This document shows, one piece after another, positions 43,225 through 52,253 of a stretch of DNA of 64,000 nucleotides. The stretch lies in contig NZ_JAUSUQ010000008.1 of the NCBI RefSeq assembly GCF_030814135.1, positions 88,014 to 152,013 on the forward strand, in the 5' to 3' direction. Origin of the DNA: Caldalkalibacillus uzonensis (GTDB lineage: Bacteria > Bacillota > Bacilli > Caldalkalibacillales > Caldalkalibacillaceae). A program made the position numbers and the translations under genes. Under the pieces are notes generated by a model. The model did not search any database and had not been told where the DNA came from. It was given only the letters and a program-made list of their open reading frames with translations. Each line of letters starts with the position of its first letter. Position 1 is the first letter of the stretch.

Positions 43225-45686
43225 TGCTGGAGACGGCCACTTATTTTATTGTATTATTCACTTTTCAATTAATCATCATCCTCCAAGAGAGCTCTTCATG
43301 GTGGTTGCATTTCATCTGGAGCTCTTTTTTGTTAGCTCTGCTTATATGGCGCAAAGAGCTACTGTATCCGGCCGACCATCCCCACGTCAGGCTGCGCAAG
43401 AGACACATCGGCCTAGGGATGGGGATGTGTGTCCTGCTGATGTTATTTAACATCTATTTTTCGGTATATATCTCGAACCATCAACAGTCAGCCATTGATG
43501 CTGTTGTGGGAGATGGAGGAAGCAGCGAACAGATTGCACTTAAGGGATTGGTGCTGTCTCCCGCTCAAATTGATGGGAACAGGGTTCGTTTTGAGTTAAG
43601 GGTGCAAGAGATTGATGCCCAGCCCTTAAACAAACCTGAAAAAGTGGTTGTCACCCATTATGTGCGCACATTAGAGGAAAGAGAAAGCTATGAGCATCTT
43701 AAGCGGGGAGATATATGGGAGGGGATTGTCCGCCTGGCCGCGCCTCAGACGGCCAGAAACCCGGGTGCCTTCGATTACCGCCGTTATTTAAAGCAGCGGG
43801 GCATCCATTATGTCGCTCAAGTAAGGGGAACATGGGCCGTTCAACCTGGAGATCGCCTTGGGGATCGGGTGCTGGGGATGGCTGATCAATACCGGTTGCT
43901 ATGGATCAGCCAGACTGAGAAGGTGTTCGGTGAGGCGACAGCTCCCATTATACAGACCATGACAGTAGGCTACCGGGATGAAATGGACAAGCATGTCATG
44001 GAGATGTATCAATATCTGGGCCTTATCCACTTGCTGGCCATTTCAGGGCTGCATGTGGGCATTGTTTTGGGCAGCCTGTACCTTTTACTTTCCCGGCTGC
44101 CGCTCACTCGTGAAACCATCTACCTGATCTTGTTTATATTTATCCCTGTCTATATGATGTTAAGCGGGTGGCAGGTTTCTGCCGTCAGAGCCAGTTTAAT
44201 GGCCCTGGTGGTCCTGCTTTGCCTCCGGTTCCGTCTGTGGCACCATTCTCTTGTAGGCCTGTATGTCGTCTATCTACTGGTACTCATGGTCAATCCGTAT
44301 TATCTCTATCATGTAGGTTTTCAACTCTCCTTTGCCATCACTTTCGCCCTGCTTACGGTGGTTCCCAAGCTGTATCCGCTCTTGCCAGGCAAGGGTGAAC
44401 GACTGCGCCAAGGCATGGCTGTGGCTATCGTGGCCCAAGCAGTTTCTCTGCCGATTATCATGTACCATTTCTATTCGTTTTCACCACTCTCTCCTGTCTT
44501 AAATCTGATTCTGGTTCCACTGTACTCAGCGATATATATTCCCGCCGCTTTTGGATTGACACTGGTCAGCTTTCTTAGTCTTGATCTGGTTCGTCTTCCG
44601 GCTTTGCTGTATGTACATAGTCTTGACATGTTGCACCGTGGCTTGGAGTGGCTCTACGGGTTGCCTTGGGCTGCTGTTCATACGGGGCAGCCAGCTTGGT
44701 GGTGGCTGTTGCTAACAGCTCTTCTCACTGTCTTTGTAGCCTTCAGTGCGGAGCAGAGACAAAAGTATATGGTAGGGCTTTTCTTGGTCATGTATCCCAT
44801 CTTCATCGCTTTTCAAATTATGCTCCCTTACCTTGACCGGCAGGGCTATGTGACGGTATTGGATGTGGGACAGGGGGATGCGATTGTGATTGAAGCTCCT
44901 TACCGTCGTCAGGTCGTAGTGGTTGATCTGGGAGGGCAGCTTACTTTTTATCAAGAAGAGTGGCAGCAGCCTGCACGGCCCTTTGAAGTAGGCAGAGACA
45001 TCATTTTGCCATACTTAAGGTACAGGGGGATCAACAAGGTAGATAAGGTGGTCATCTCCCATGGCCATTATGATCATTTTGGCGGTATTCAGGGCTTGCT
45101 GGGCCAGATGAAGATTGGCATGGTTCTCTACCCGCCCGTGGCTCCGCAGAGTGACTTTGAACAGCACTGGTTAAGGCGTATCCGGGAAGAGGGGATCCCT
45201 GTTTATTTTGTAAGTGAAGGGGACAGCTGGCGAAACAGTGAGATACACTTTAAGGTCATATTTCCACCATCGCCGGAAAGACTTGTCGAACATGTGAATA
45301 ATCTGCATGACTATAATGTGGTCTTATGGAATAAGATTTATGAGACGACTTTTCTGTGGACGGGGGATGTAGAGGAAGCGGGAGAACATGCCATTGTGGA
45401 CACCTATCCCGCTGTGAAGGCTGACGTGTTAAAGGTGGCTCACCATGGCAGCCGGACGTCAACCTCACACCGTTGGTTGGAACAAGTTAAGCCTAGGGTA
45501 AGTGTTATTTCTGTTGGAACCAACAACCGCTATGGCCATCCTGATGCTGAAGTGGTCCAGCGGCTTCAAGAGAGCGGAACCCATCTGTTCCAAACGGACC
45601 AACATGGTGGCATCCTGATCGTGATTGGTCCTGGTCAGTACACAGTGAGACCAACTTTACAAGCTGAGACGGAATCGGTACAATAG
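43224..45686 (+). CDS. comEC: Competence DNA channel protein ComEC
   Basis: This 820-residue protein has three parts. An N-terminal OB-like domain follows the first helices (LKGLVLSPAQIDGNRVRFEL). The central Competence domain has many helices (LIHLLAISGLHVGIVLGSLY, VSAVRASLMALVVLLCLRFRL). The C-terminal metallo-beta-lactamase domain has VISHGHYDHFGGI, WTGDVEEAGE and KVAHHGSRTSTS. ComEC forms the membrane channel for single-stranded DNA; the C-terminal domain may degrade the other strand. The ATG overlaps the comEB stop. Confidence 0.96.
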   Translation: MLETATYFIVLFTFQLIIILQESSSWWLHFIWSSFLLALLIWRKELLYPADHPHVRLRKRHIGLGMGMCVLLMLFNIYFSVYISNHQQSAIDAVVGDGGSSEQIALKGLVLSPAQIDGNRVRFELRVQEIDAQPLNKPEKVVVTHYVRTLEERESYEHLKRGDIWEGIVRLAAPQTARNPGAFDYRRYLKQRGIHYVAQVRGTWAVQPGDRLGDRVLGMADQYRLLWISQTEKVFGEATAPIIQTMTVGYRDEMDKHVMEMYQYLGLIHLLAISGLHVGIVLGSLYLLLSRLPLTRETIYLILFIFIPVYMMLSGWQVSAVRASLMALVVLLCLRFRLWHHSLVGLYVVYLLVLMVNPYYLYHVGFQLSFAITFALLTVVPKLYPLLPGKGERLRQGMAVAIVAQAVSLPIIMYHFYSFSPLSPVLNLILVPLYSAIYIPAAFGLTLVSFLSLDLVRLPALLYVHSLDMLHRGLEWLYGLPWAAVHTGQPAWWWLLLTALLTVFVAFSAEQRQKYMVGLFLVMYPIFIAFQIMLPYLDRQGYVTVLDVGQGDAIVIEAPYRRQVVVVDLGGQLTFYQEEWQQPARPFEVGRDIILPYLRYRGINKVDKVVISHGHYDHFGGIQGLLGQMKIGMVLYPPVAPQSDFEQHWLRRIREEGIPVYFVSEGDSWRNSEIHFKVIFPPSPERLVEHVNNLHDYNVVLWNKIYETTFLWTGDVEEAGEHAIVDTYPAVKADVLKVAHHGSRTSTSHRWLEQVKPRVSVISVGTNNRYGHPDAEVVQRLQESGTHLFQTDQHGGILIVIGPGQYTVRPTLQAETESVQ

Positions 45687-45715
45687 GCGTATGGTAAAAA
45701 TTGATAACCAGCATA

Positions 45716-45746
45716 GAAAAAGCCCTGTTCCCAAAAGGGAACAGGG
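45716..45746 (-). terminator. Terminator after yqzM
   Basis: The perfect 10-bp stem CCCTGTTCCC and GGGAACAGGG has an AAAA loop. A T-rich tail follows on the minus strand only. Confidence 0.85.
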
Positions 45747-45769
45747 GTGCCAAAAAAGAGGACGATCGC

Positions 45770-45955
45770 TTATGTAAGGTTACGGATAATCTCAAACAGT
45801 ACAAAGACAGCAAACACAGTCATGAAGAAGCCAAAGGAGACAATAAAGCCAACACCGGAGTCAATCAGATCGTTGCGCTGATCATGGGGCTCTTCAAACT
45901 TGTTGCTGCGGACAGCCTGGTTTTGATTTTGTTCGTAATTTTTTGCACTCATCAT
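45770..45955 (-). CDS. yqzM: YqzM family small membrane protein
   Basis: This protein of about 61 residues has a charged N-terminus and the conserved core RNDLIDSGVGFIVSFGFFMTVFAVF, nearly identical in pattern to B. subtilis YqzM, which also lies just downstream of comEC. One membrane helix is present; function is unknown. ATG at 45955 is six bases from AGGAGG; the ATG at 45952 is equally possible. Confidence 0.88.
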   Translation of the reverse strand: MMSAKNYEQNQNQAVRSNKFEEPHDQRNDLIDSGVGFIVSFGFFMTVFAVFVLFEIIRNLT

Positions 45956-46033
45956 CTTCAACCTCCTGTTTCAATTCTTAGTATAAAGGAAATGCGGAAA
46001 AAAATCCATGTTCCCGATTATTTTTTACGATTT

Positions 46034-46062
46034 TGCAACAAACAGGTCTTCGCCTTCGTTTA
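46034..46062 (+). promoter_or_regulatory. ECF-type promoter in front of the sigma factor gene
   Basis: TGCAAC (46034-46039) and CGTTTA (46057-46062) are 17 bases apart. This is the AAC and CGT pattern recognised by ECF sigma factors such as SigM, SigX and SigW. It lies 30 bases upstream of the ECF sigma gene, as expected for autoregulation. Confidence 0.65.
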
Positions 46063-46091
46063 AGATAATAAGGGGAGAGGGGGAACAGTGA

Positions 46092-46655
46092 GTGTCAGAC
46101 ACAGAACTGGTCAAAAGGGCCCAGGAAGGTCATCAAGATGCCCTGATTCAACTGTTGCGCGAAATCGAATCCCCTTTATACCGTACTGCTTATTATATGC
46201 TTGGGCATGAACAAGATGCCCTGGATATGACCCAGGAAGCTCTGATTCGCATTTATAAAAATATTAACCGGTTTGAACAGAAAGCCCAATTCAAGACCTG
46301 GGCCCAGCGCATCGTCACCAATTTATGTATTGATTATTGCCGGCAGAAAAAAACGGTGATCTCAACTGACCAGCATGAGCATTTGCTCAGGCAGCATCAC
46401 TACCATCATGTGGAGCGCGAATTAGAACAGTCCATTTTAAAAGGTGAAATTGAGCAAGCGATTAACCAGTTAAATGAGCAGCAGCGTGCCGTGGTTATTT
46501 TACGTTACCTGCAGGACTTTTCTTACCAGGAGATCGCCGATGCATTGGATTTGCCCATCAACACGGTCAAATCTCACCTGTTCCGGGCCAGAAAAGAATT
46601 ACAACGTGCTCTCTTCCCCGAAGAAGAGAATGATGAACTGAAAGGTGGTGTCTAA
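46092..46655 (+). CDS. ECF-type RNA polymerase sigma factor
   Basis: This 187-residue group 4 sigma factor has region 2 (YRTAYYMLGHEQDALDMTQEALIRIYKNI, FKTWAQRIVTNLCIDYCR) and region 4 (LNEQQRAVVILRYLQDFSYQEIADALDLPINTVKSHLFRARKEL), with a His-rich linker (EHLLRQHHYHHVERE). GTG at 46092 is the start. It is translationally coupled to a zinc-finger anti-sigma gene. The signal and regulon are unknown; orthology to a named B. subtilis sigma factor is not clear to me. Confidence 0.92.
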   Translation: MSDTELVKRAQEGHQDALIQLLREIESPLYRTAYYMLGHEQDALDMTQEALIRIYKNINRFEQKAQFKTWAQRIVTNLCIDYCRQKKTVISTDQHEHLLRQHHYHHVERELEQSILKGEIEQAINQLNEQQRAVVILRYLQDFSYQEIADALDLPINTVKSHLFRARKELQRALFPEEENDELKGGV

Positions 46656-47440
46656 TGGTGAGGTGTGAGGAAGTCCTCCACTTGATTCAACTCCGGCTAG
46701 ATGGCGACCTGTCGGAGGACGAACAACAGCAGCTGGAACACCATCTGACACACTGTCCCAATTGTGAAGCCACTTTTCAAAGGTATAAAGCCCTTCATGA
46801 GCAGTTGGAACAGCTGCCTAAAGTGACCCCTCCCCATTCCATTGTGGATCAGCTTGATTTTGCCCAACTGAACGAAAAAGAGAATGCTGAAGGAGAACGG
46901 AATATTATTTTTAGATCCTTTTCCAGCAAAAAAATAATCTGGGTTTGTGGTGGTTTAGCTGCCCTGATCTTGGTCGTTTTTTCACTCCTGTCAGACGGAG
47001 GCGTTAGCCCTGATTTGGCTGAGGATGATGCGGGAACGATGGAAAGTGCCTCTGTCGAAGAAGCTCGCCCATTGACCGTGTCAGATGAAGATAAGCCAGC
47101 CGGTGATCAGGGTGTGTTCTTTCTGTTAGGAGAAAGGGAACGTATTTATTCTCCGGACCAAACCTATTCAGCCTATATTGGCCCTGATAATGAAGATATC
47201 CGTATTGACAAGCGTATTGATGGGGAAGACCAGCCTTATTATATCTCCTCCAATCCTGTCAGCAGCGCTTGGACCATTGAAGAGATGGAATGGGTCTCGG
47301 ACCATGAATTATATTATGTGCTGTACCATGAAGAGCGGGATGAACAGCAATATTGGATTTTTAATGCAGATAATAGAGAAGAGATCCGGTTGGAAGGCCC
47401 TTATCCTGAATATCAGCCGGAAGAAAGTGAAGAGCAATAA
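46655..47440 (+). CDS. Membrane-bound zinc-finger anti-sigma factor
   Basis: This 261-residue protein has an N-terminal anti-sigma zinc domain (CEEVLHLIQLRLDGDLSEDE, then HHLTHCPNC, the H-x3-C-x2-C motif), a single membrane helix (about residues 90-108, IIWVCGGLAALILVVFSLL) and an acidic external domain of about 150 residues with no family I recognise. The ATG overlaps the sigma stop (TAATG). The external part, with repeated Tyr/Asp/Glu-rich strands, probably senses the envelope signal. Confidence 0.88.
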   Translation: MVRCEEVLHLIQLRLDGDLSEDEQQQLEHHLTHCPNCEATFQRYKALHEQLEQLPKVTPPHSIVDQLDFAQLNEKENAEGERNIIFRSFSSKKIIWVCGGLAALILVVFSLLSDGGVSPDLAEDDAGTMESASVEEARPLTVSDEDKPAGDQGVFFLLGERERIYSPDQTYSAYIGPDNEDIRIDKRIDGEDQPYYISSNPVSSAWTIEEMEWVSDHELYYVLYHEERDEQQYWIFNADNREEIRLEGPYPEYQPEESEEQ

Positions 47441-47467
47441 TTTAAACAGAAAAGGTGCGAGGGGATC

Positions 47468-48502
47468 ATGACGATAGCGGACATTCACAAACAAATTGAA
47501 CAGGGACAGATCGCCCCTGTTTATGTTTTATACGGATCACAGCGTTTTCTGATGGATGACTTCATTCGCAAATTGAGCGAGCGTGTACTGGATGAGGCTA
47601 GTCTTGACTTTAATTATGAGTCGTTTGATTTGGAGGAATATGCAATACAAAGTGTGGTTGAGGTGGCAGAAACACTGCCTTTCATCGGGGAAAAACGGTT
47701 GATTGTTGCCTATGGAGCCCACTTTTTAAGCGGAGTGAAAGGGAAATACAAGGTTGAACATGATCTTGAGGCCCTGGTGCGTTATGTGAGCCAGCCGGCA
47801 GACTATTCGATCATGGTGCTTGTGGTGCCTCAGGAAAAACTTGATGAACGCAAAAAAGTAGTCAAACTGTTGAAGACACACGGGGTTGTTGTTCAGGCCA
47901 ACTCTTTGCCTGTGGAGCAACTGGTTCCCTGGCTTAAGCAACGCGCTTCTGATCTGGGAGTTCAAATCACAGATGAGGCTTGTGCATTGTTGCATCAATT
48001 TGCCGGGGATCATATGCAGATGTTGGCCAACGAAATGTCCAAAATGGCTAATTATGTGGGAAGTGGCGGGGAAATCACCGAAGATACGGTCCACCACTTG
48101 ATTGCCAAAACGGTGGAACAGGATGTGTTTAAACTGGTGGATCAAGTGGTTCAGCTCAGGGTGGACCAAGCTTTTAGCACCCTGGACGAGCTGCTTCGAC
48201 GGAATGAAGAACCCATCAAAATTTTGTTTCTGTTGGCCCGGCAATTCCGTCTCATTTTTCGTGCCAAAGATTTGGCTGAACAAGGGTATTCTGAGCGGCA
48301 GATGAGCCAAATCATTGGGGTCCATCCCTATGTCTGCAAATTGGCGATCAGACAAGGACGGCGCTTTTCGTTGGAACAACTGGCCGAAGTACTTGATCAA
48401 CTGGCCGAGCTGGACTATAAGTTAAAAACAGGCCTGCTGGACAAGCGGTTGGCGCTAGAATTGTTTATTTTGCAGCTGACCCAGAGGCAAAAAGCGGTCT
48501 AA
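47468..48502 (+). CDS. holA: DNA polymerase III delta subunit (YqeN)
   Basis: This 344-residue clamp-loader subunit opens the sliding clamp. It shows the N-terminal APVYVLYGSQRFLMDDFI and the Firmicute YqeN pattern: FNYESFDLEEYAIQSVVEVAETLPFIGEKRLIVA, LVPWLKQRASDLGVQI, and the C-terminal collar domain with FLLARQFRLIFRAKDLAEQGYSERQMSQIIGVHPYVCKLA. GAGGGGATC precedes the ATG. Here the ECF module separates it from comEC/yqzM. Confidence 0.95.
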   Translation: MTIADIHKQIEQGQIAPVYVLYGSQRFLMDDFIRKLSERVLDEASLDFNYESFDLEEYAIQSVVEVAETLPFIGEKRLIVAYGAHFLSGVKGKYKVEHDLEALVRYVSQPADYSIMVLVVPQEKLDERKKVVKLLKTHGVVVQANSLPVEQLVPWLKQRASDLGVQITDEACALLHQFAGDHMQMLANEMSKMANYVGSGGEITEDTVHHLIAKTVEQDVFKLVDQVVQLRVDQAFSTLDELLRRNEEPIKILFLLARQFRLIFRAKDLAEQGYSERQMSQIIGVHPYVCKLAIRQGRRFSLEQLAEVLDQLAELDYKLKTGLLDKRLALELFILQLTQRQKAV

Positions 48503-48563
48503 GAGAGCGTTGGCTGTTCTTTGTTGTTAGCATTGGTATCATTGAAGTGCCCCCAAACAACAA

Positions 48564-48612
48564 TAAAAAGGGTGACTCAGTTGGCGTTAAAAATGGCCTT
48601 TTGAGTCACCCT
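48564..48612 (-). terminator. Terminator of rpsT
   Basis: An 11-bp stem (AGGGTGACTCA and TGAGTCACCCT) has a 22-base loop. A T run follows on the minus strand. It may also help end holA transcription. Confidence 0.75.
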
Positions 48613-48640
48613 CTCTTCTCATTGCCTTGAAATGTTCAGA

Positions 48641-48919
48641 TTAGGCGGTTGCTTCCTTGTTAATCTCATTAAATTTTTTCATTAAACGAGACTTTTGGCG
48701 GGAAGCCGCATTTTTATGGATAAGGCCTTTGGAAGCGGCTTTGTCTAACTTCTTGGTTGCCACAGACAGCGCTTCTTTAGCCCCTTGAACATCATTTTGA
48801 TGCACAAGCTTTTCAAAGTTTTTGATTGCTGTACGCAAGGCTGATTTCATGGCGCGGTTGTGGGCGCGTCTTTTTTCGTTTTGTTTGGCACGTTTGATCG
48901 CAGATTTAATGTTCGCCAC
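48641..48919 (-). CDS. rpsT: 30S ribosomal protein S20
   Basis: This protein of about 92 residues, [18 protein letters not shown] onwards, is a basic helical primary 16S rRNA-binding protein. The start is GTG at 48919, eight bases from AAGGAGG; the frame extends three codons further but into the SD. It is convergent with holA and divergent from gpr, the normal Bacillus arrangement. Confidence 0.97.
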   Translation of the reverse strand: MANIKSAIKRAKQNEKRRAHNRAMKSALRTAIKNFEKLVHQNDVQGAKEALSVATKKLDKAASKGLIHKNAASRQKSRLMKKFNEINKEATA

Positions 48920-48971
48920 TTTCTTCACCTCCTTGACAGGCTGTTAGACCGTCCAAAATACAACATTAAGA

Positions 48972-49000
48972 ATTATACATTGAAAAAATACCAATTGCAA
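48972..49000 (-). promoter_or_regulatory. SigA promoter of rpsT
   Basis: On the minus strand TTGCAA (49000-48995) and TATAAT (48977-48972) are separated by 17 bases, about 53 bases upstream of the start codon. Confidence 0.8.
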
Positions 49001-49023
49001 TAGTTGGTGAACGATACCCTATG

Positions 49024-49053
49024 GAATAATGTACTGAAGCCGACGGTACACTA
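49024..49053 (+). promoter_or_regulatory. Candidate forespore sigma (SigF/SigG) promoter of gpr
   Basis: GAATA (49024-49028) matches the SigG -35 element. TACACTA at 49047-49053, after an 18-base spacer, partly matches the -10 element. gpr is a forespore gene in B. subtilis. Confidence 0.35.
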
Positions 49054-49107
49054 AGAAAAATATGTGTTGTAGCAAACGATAACAGTGTGCTGTGAGGTGA
49101 TTCCCCC

Positions 49108-50256
49108 ATGACAGGTAAGGAACAGAAACATCTTGATCTCTCTCCCTACCAGATTCGCACCGATTTGGCTGTTGAAGCGCATCAAATCGCCTTGGAAAAG
49201 CAGGCTCAACAAAAAAAGGGTGAGATAGACGCCATTGACGGGGTTCGCATTGACGAATTTGAGGAAGATGACATTAAAGTCATTAAAGTACATATTGAAA
49301 CGGAAAAAGCTGCCGGGCAAGTCGGCAAGCAAAAAGGACGCTATTTAACAATCGAAGCCAAGCGTTTAAGACAGAAGGACAGTGATTTTCAAGATAAAGT
49401 GACGACGCTCATGGCCAAACAATTTTATCAGTTTTTGGCTGAAGCAGGGATTGAGTCAAACGCCAAGTGTCTGGTGGTCGGCTTGGGCAACTGGAACATT
49501 ACGCCTGATGCCTTGGGTCCCATTGTTGTGGAACATATGATTGTGACCAGCCATTTGTTTAAATTGCAGCCTGAACAAGTGGAAGCAGGATTTCGACCAG
49601 TCAGTGCCCTTACTCCCGGTGTGATGGGCTTGACCGGTATGGAAACCAGTGACATTATTCGGGGAGTTGTCAATCAGACTAAGCCGGACTTTGTCATTGC
49701 CATCGACGCCTTAGCAGCCCGTTCCATTGAGCGTTTGAACACCACCATTCAAATGAGTGACACCGGCATTCATCCCGGGTCAGGTGTGGGTAACAAGCGT
49801 GAAGGTTTGAACCGTGAAACATTGGGGATTCCGGTTATTGCCGTTGGTGTGCCCACTGTGGTGGATGCCACGTCTATTGTAAGTGATGCTATTGATTTCC
49901 TTCTGGGCCATTTGGGGAAAGAAATGCGTGACCAAAAGGAAGGGACCAATGCCAGACGGGCCTTAGCCCCTGGTAGCATGGGCTTCGGTTTTCAAAAACC
50001 GGAAGAATTTGACCCCAGCGCGATCCCTGATGAAGAAGGCCGGCGAGCCCTGTTGGGGCTTGTGGGCACTCTGGAAGACCAAGAAAAACGGCAGCTGATT
50101 TATGAGGTTTTAAAACCCCTTGGCCATCACCTGATCGTGACACCTAAAGAGGTGGATGAATTTATTGAGGACATGGGCAATATGCTGGCCAATGCCTTAA
50201 GTGCCGCCTTACACGAAAAAATTGATATGAGTAACGTTTCAGCCTATACACACTAA
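49108..50256 (+). CDS. gpr: Germination protease GPR
   Basis: This 382-residue protease degrades small acid-soluble spore proteins at germination. It is made as a zymogen in the forespore and loses a short N-terminal propeptide, here in the first 20 or so residues ([20 protein letters not shown]). Conserved parts include [50 protein letters not shown] and [12 protein letters not shown]. It lies between rpsT and spoIIP as in B. subtilis. Confidence 0.96.
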   Translation: MTGKEQKHLDLSPYQIRTDLAVEAHQIALEKQAQQKKGEIDAIDGVRIDEFEEDDIKVIKVHIETEKAAGQVGKQKGRYLTIEAKRLRQKDSDFQDKVTTLMAKQFYQFLAEAGIESNAKCLVVGLGNWNITPDALGPIVVEHMIVTSHLFKLQPEQVEAGFRPVSALTPGVMGLTGMETSDIIRGVVNQTKPDFVIAIDALAARSIERLNTTIQMSDTGIHPGSGVGNKREGLNRETLGIPVIAVGVPTVVDATSIVSDAIDFLLGHLGKEMRDQKEGTNARRALAPGSMGFGFQKPEEFDPSAIPDEEGRRALLGLVGTLEDQEKRQLIYEVLKPLGHHLIVTPKEVDEFIEDMGNMLANALSAALHEKIDMSNVSAYTH

Positions 50257-50431
50257 ACCTTTTCCGCCTGCCCTTTGTTCAGATGCAGGAAGCTTCCCTG
50301 TTTTTGTATGTTCAATACTTTATACGGGAGACAAGTCCTCTTTCAGCGTGTGGTTCTATTTTCTGCCCGGTGTTCATAAGCTGTAGCAGACAAGCTTGTA
50401 CTGGGGAACCGCAGATGAAAGGATGATGGAC

Positions 50432-51643
50432 ATGTCTCCCCGTTTTTATCGCCACAGGCGTACTTACGCACGTTGGACCAGCCCATTACGGAGTCAGGAG
50501 CGGAACACGTCATACATGGTCAGGCGTATGACTCTGTATGTGATGATCGGATTCTTTATCTTGTTAACACTCACTTCGTTTTTTTCCTATATTCAGGCTC
50601 AGTTTAACTTGACCTCCGAGACCTTGAAAAAGTGGACAAACCATATGTCAGCAGAAACGTTTATCGCCGCTCTGACGGTTGAAATACCCCAATTGCAAAC
50701 CTACAATAAATCAGCTCAAGTTGAATTGCCCAAGGTATCAAATATTGTGGTGGAAATGGCCACTTCGTTAAACCCTGAAGATCCCCGCACCTTGATCCGC
50801 CGGGAAATACCGGGTTTTGCCTTCTTTGACGGGGAATTGATTGTTGCTGGCCAAGGTGTCACTTATGCAGATATTTCCTATGAATCGTCTCCTCCTTTAG
50901 ATGTGGTTCTGGCCGAACGGGAAGCGGTCACTGAAGCAATGGAAGAGGAGCAGGGTGAAGCTCCGTCACAACAGCCTTCCCTCAGTACGGAGGGCCGGAA
51001 AGTAGTGTTTATATACCACACCCATAACCGGGAATCTTGGCTGCCCCATATTCCATCCGCTTCAGATCCTAATGAGGCCTTTCATCAGGAAATTAATATT
51101 ACCAAAGTGGGATTGAGATTAGGAGAAGAGCTGGAGAAAAGAGGCATAGGCACATATGTGGACACCACTGATATTGGTCAGTTGTTAAATGAAGCTGGCC
51201 TACCGTATAACTACTCTTACACCAAGTCGCGTCAGGTTGTAGAAGCTGCTATCCGGGAGAATGAAGATATTACCTTTATGTTTGACTTGCACCGTGATTC
51301 AGTGTCTCGAGAGAGCACGACTTTTGAAATGGAAGGTAAAACCTATGCCAGGCCGTTTTTTGTCATCGGTAAGCGCAATCCGGAGTATGAGAAGAATGTC
51401 AGATTTGCCGAAGCGCTCAACCGCCTGTTGGAAGAACGTTATCCGGGGCTATCCAGAGGGATCGTGGCACGAAGCACAGGTCATGCCGAGTATAATCAAT
51501 CTATTTCAGAGCACAATATATTAATAGAAATAGGTGGGGTGGAAAATACATTGGAAGAATCATACCGCACGGCTGAAATACTGGCGGAAGTGATTGCCGA
51601 TCTGTACTGGGAGGCTGAAAAAGTAGATGCACCGGCCCAGTAG
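50432..51643 (+). CDS. spoIIP: Stage II sporulation protein P
   Basis: This protein of about 403 residues is the amidase/endopeptidase of the SpoIID-SpoIIM-SpoIIP engulfment machine. A membrane anchor (MTLYVMIGFFILLTLTSFF, about residues 32-50) precedes the catalytic domain with KVVFIYHTHNRESW (zinc His), FMFDLHRDS and ILIEIGGVENTLEES. ATG at 50432 is nine bases from GAAAGG. The 175-base spacer after gpr holds a weak hairpin with a T run (near 50290-50310) and no gene. Confidence 0.95.
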   Translation: MSPRFYRHRRTYARWTSPLRSQERNTSYMVRRMTLYVMIGFFILLTLTSFFSYIQAQFNLTSETLKKWTNHMSAETFIAALTVEIPQLQTYNKSAQVELPKVSNIVVEMATSLNPEDPRTLIRREIPGFAFFDGELIVAGQGVTYADISYESSPPLDVVLAEREAVTEAMEEEQGEAPSQQPSLSTEGRKVVFIYHTHNRESWLPHIPSASDPNEAFHQEINITKVGLRLGEELEKRGIGTYVDTTDIGQLLNEAGLPYNYSYTKSRQVVEAAIRENEDITFMFDLHRDSVSRESTTFEMEGKTYARPFFVIGKRNPEYEKNVRFAEALNRLLEERYPGLSRGIVARSTGHAEYNQSISEHNILIEIGGVENTLEESYRTAEILAEVIADLYWEAEKVDAPAQ

Positions 51644-51694
51644 AGTTGCTTTGGCATAAGAAACTTGAGAACCCTTAAGAAAGGATGGACACCG

Positions 51695-52120
51695 ATGGCC
51701 CGGTTTATGGTAAAAGTGCTGCTTTTAATATGCACCTTATTGTTCGGGATCCTGTTAGGCATACAGCAGGCGGAACACGGCATTCTGTCTGTGTTAGGCA
51801 CACCCTCCTTTAACGCAGCTTCGGGACAAGCAGCACAGGAGGCAAAAGAGTCAGAGGAGCAAACAGATGAGAGTAAGGCAGAAGAAGAGGATAAAGAGCC
51901 TGAAGTGTATATTAAGCGGATTGATGGTGAAGAGGTAGAGGTTGGGGTAGTTGGCGAACACTTTTCCATTCAGGATTTAGAAGAGAAACAGGAGAAATGG
52001 GAGGATTTGCATCATCACAACCGCTACAGCAAGTTGGGCACCAAGTTGGGTAATTTGGTGTACAGCCTGTCCCGGAAGGGGGCAGAGTCGTTTGCGCGGC
52101 TACTGGACAAAGTGTTTTAA
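51695..52120 (+). CDS. yqxA: YqxA family protein
   Basis: This protein of about 141 residues has one N-terminal helix (VKVLLLICTLLFGILLGIQQAEHG), a long acidic linker (residues about 50-80, rich in Glu and Lys) and a C-terminal helical part (YSKLGTKLGNLVYSLSRKGAESFARLLDKVF). The helix start and the tail match the YqxA/DUF3679 family, and the place between spoIIP and lepA is that of yqxA in B. subtilis. Function is unknown. Confidence 0.82.
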   Translation: MARFMVKVLLLICTLLFGILLGIQQAEHGILSVLGTPSFNAASGQAAQEAKESEEQTDESKAEEEDKEPEVYIKRIDGEEVEVGVVGEHFSIQDLEEKQEKWEDLHHHNRYSKLGTKLGNLVYSLSRKGAESFARLLDKVF

Positions 52121-52143
52121 AGGCATTTTCCATTTTTATACAG

Positions 52144-52170
52144 GCATCTCCACGACGGAGATGCTTTTTT
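52144..52170 (+). terminator. Terminator after yqxA
   Basis: The perfect 8-bp stem GCATCTCC and GGAGATGC is followed by T6. Confidence 0.9.
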
Positions 52171-52253
52171 GTTTGCGTCTGGAAAGGGAGGCAGGCTATC
52201 GTGTAAACTAACTTATAAAGCATGTGGATTGTACTGTTATAGGGAGATGAGTG

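Noticed and set aside
45701..46063. 120-codon plus-strand ORF opposite yqzM
   Set aside because: It is antisense to yqzM, runs through the yqzM terminator and has no SD or protein-like features.
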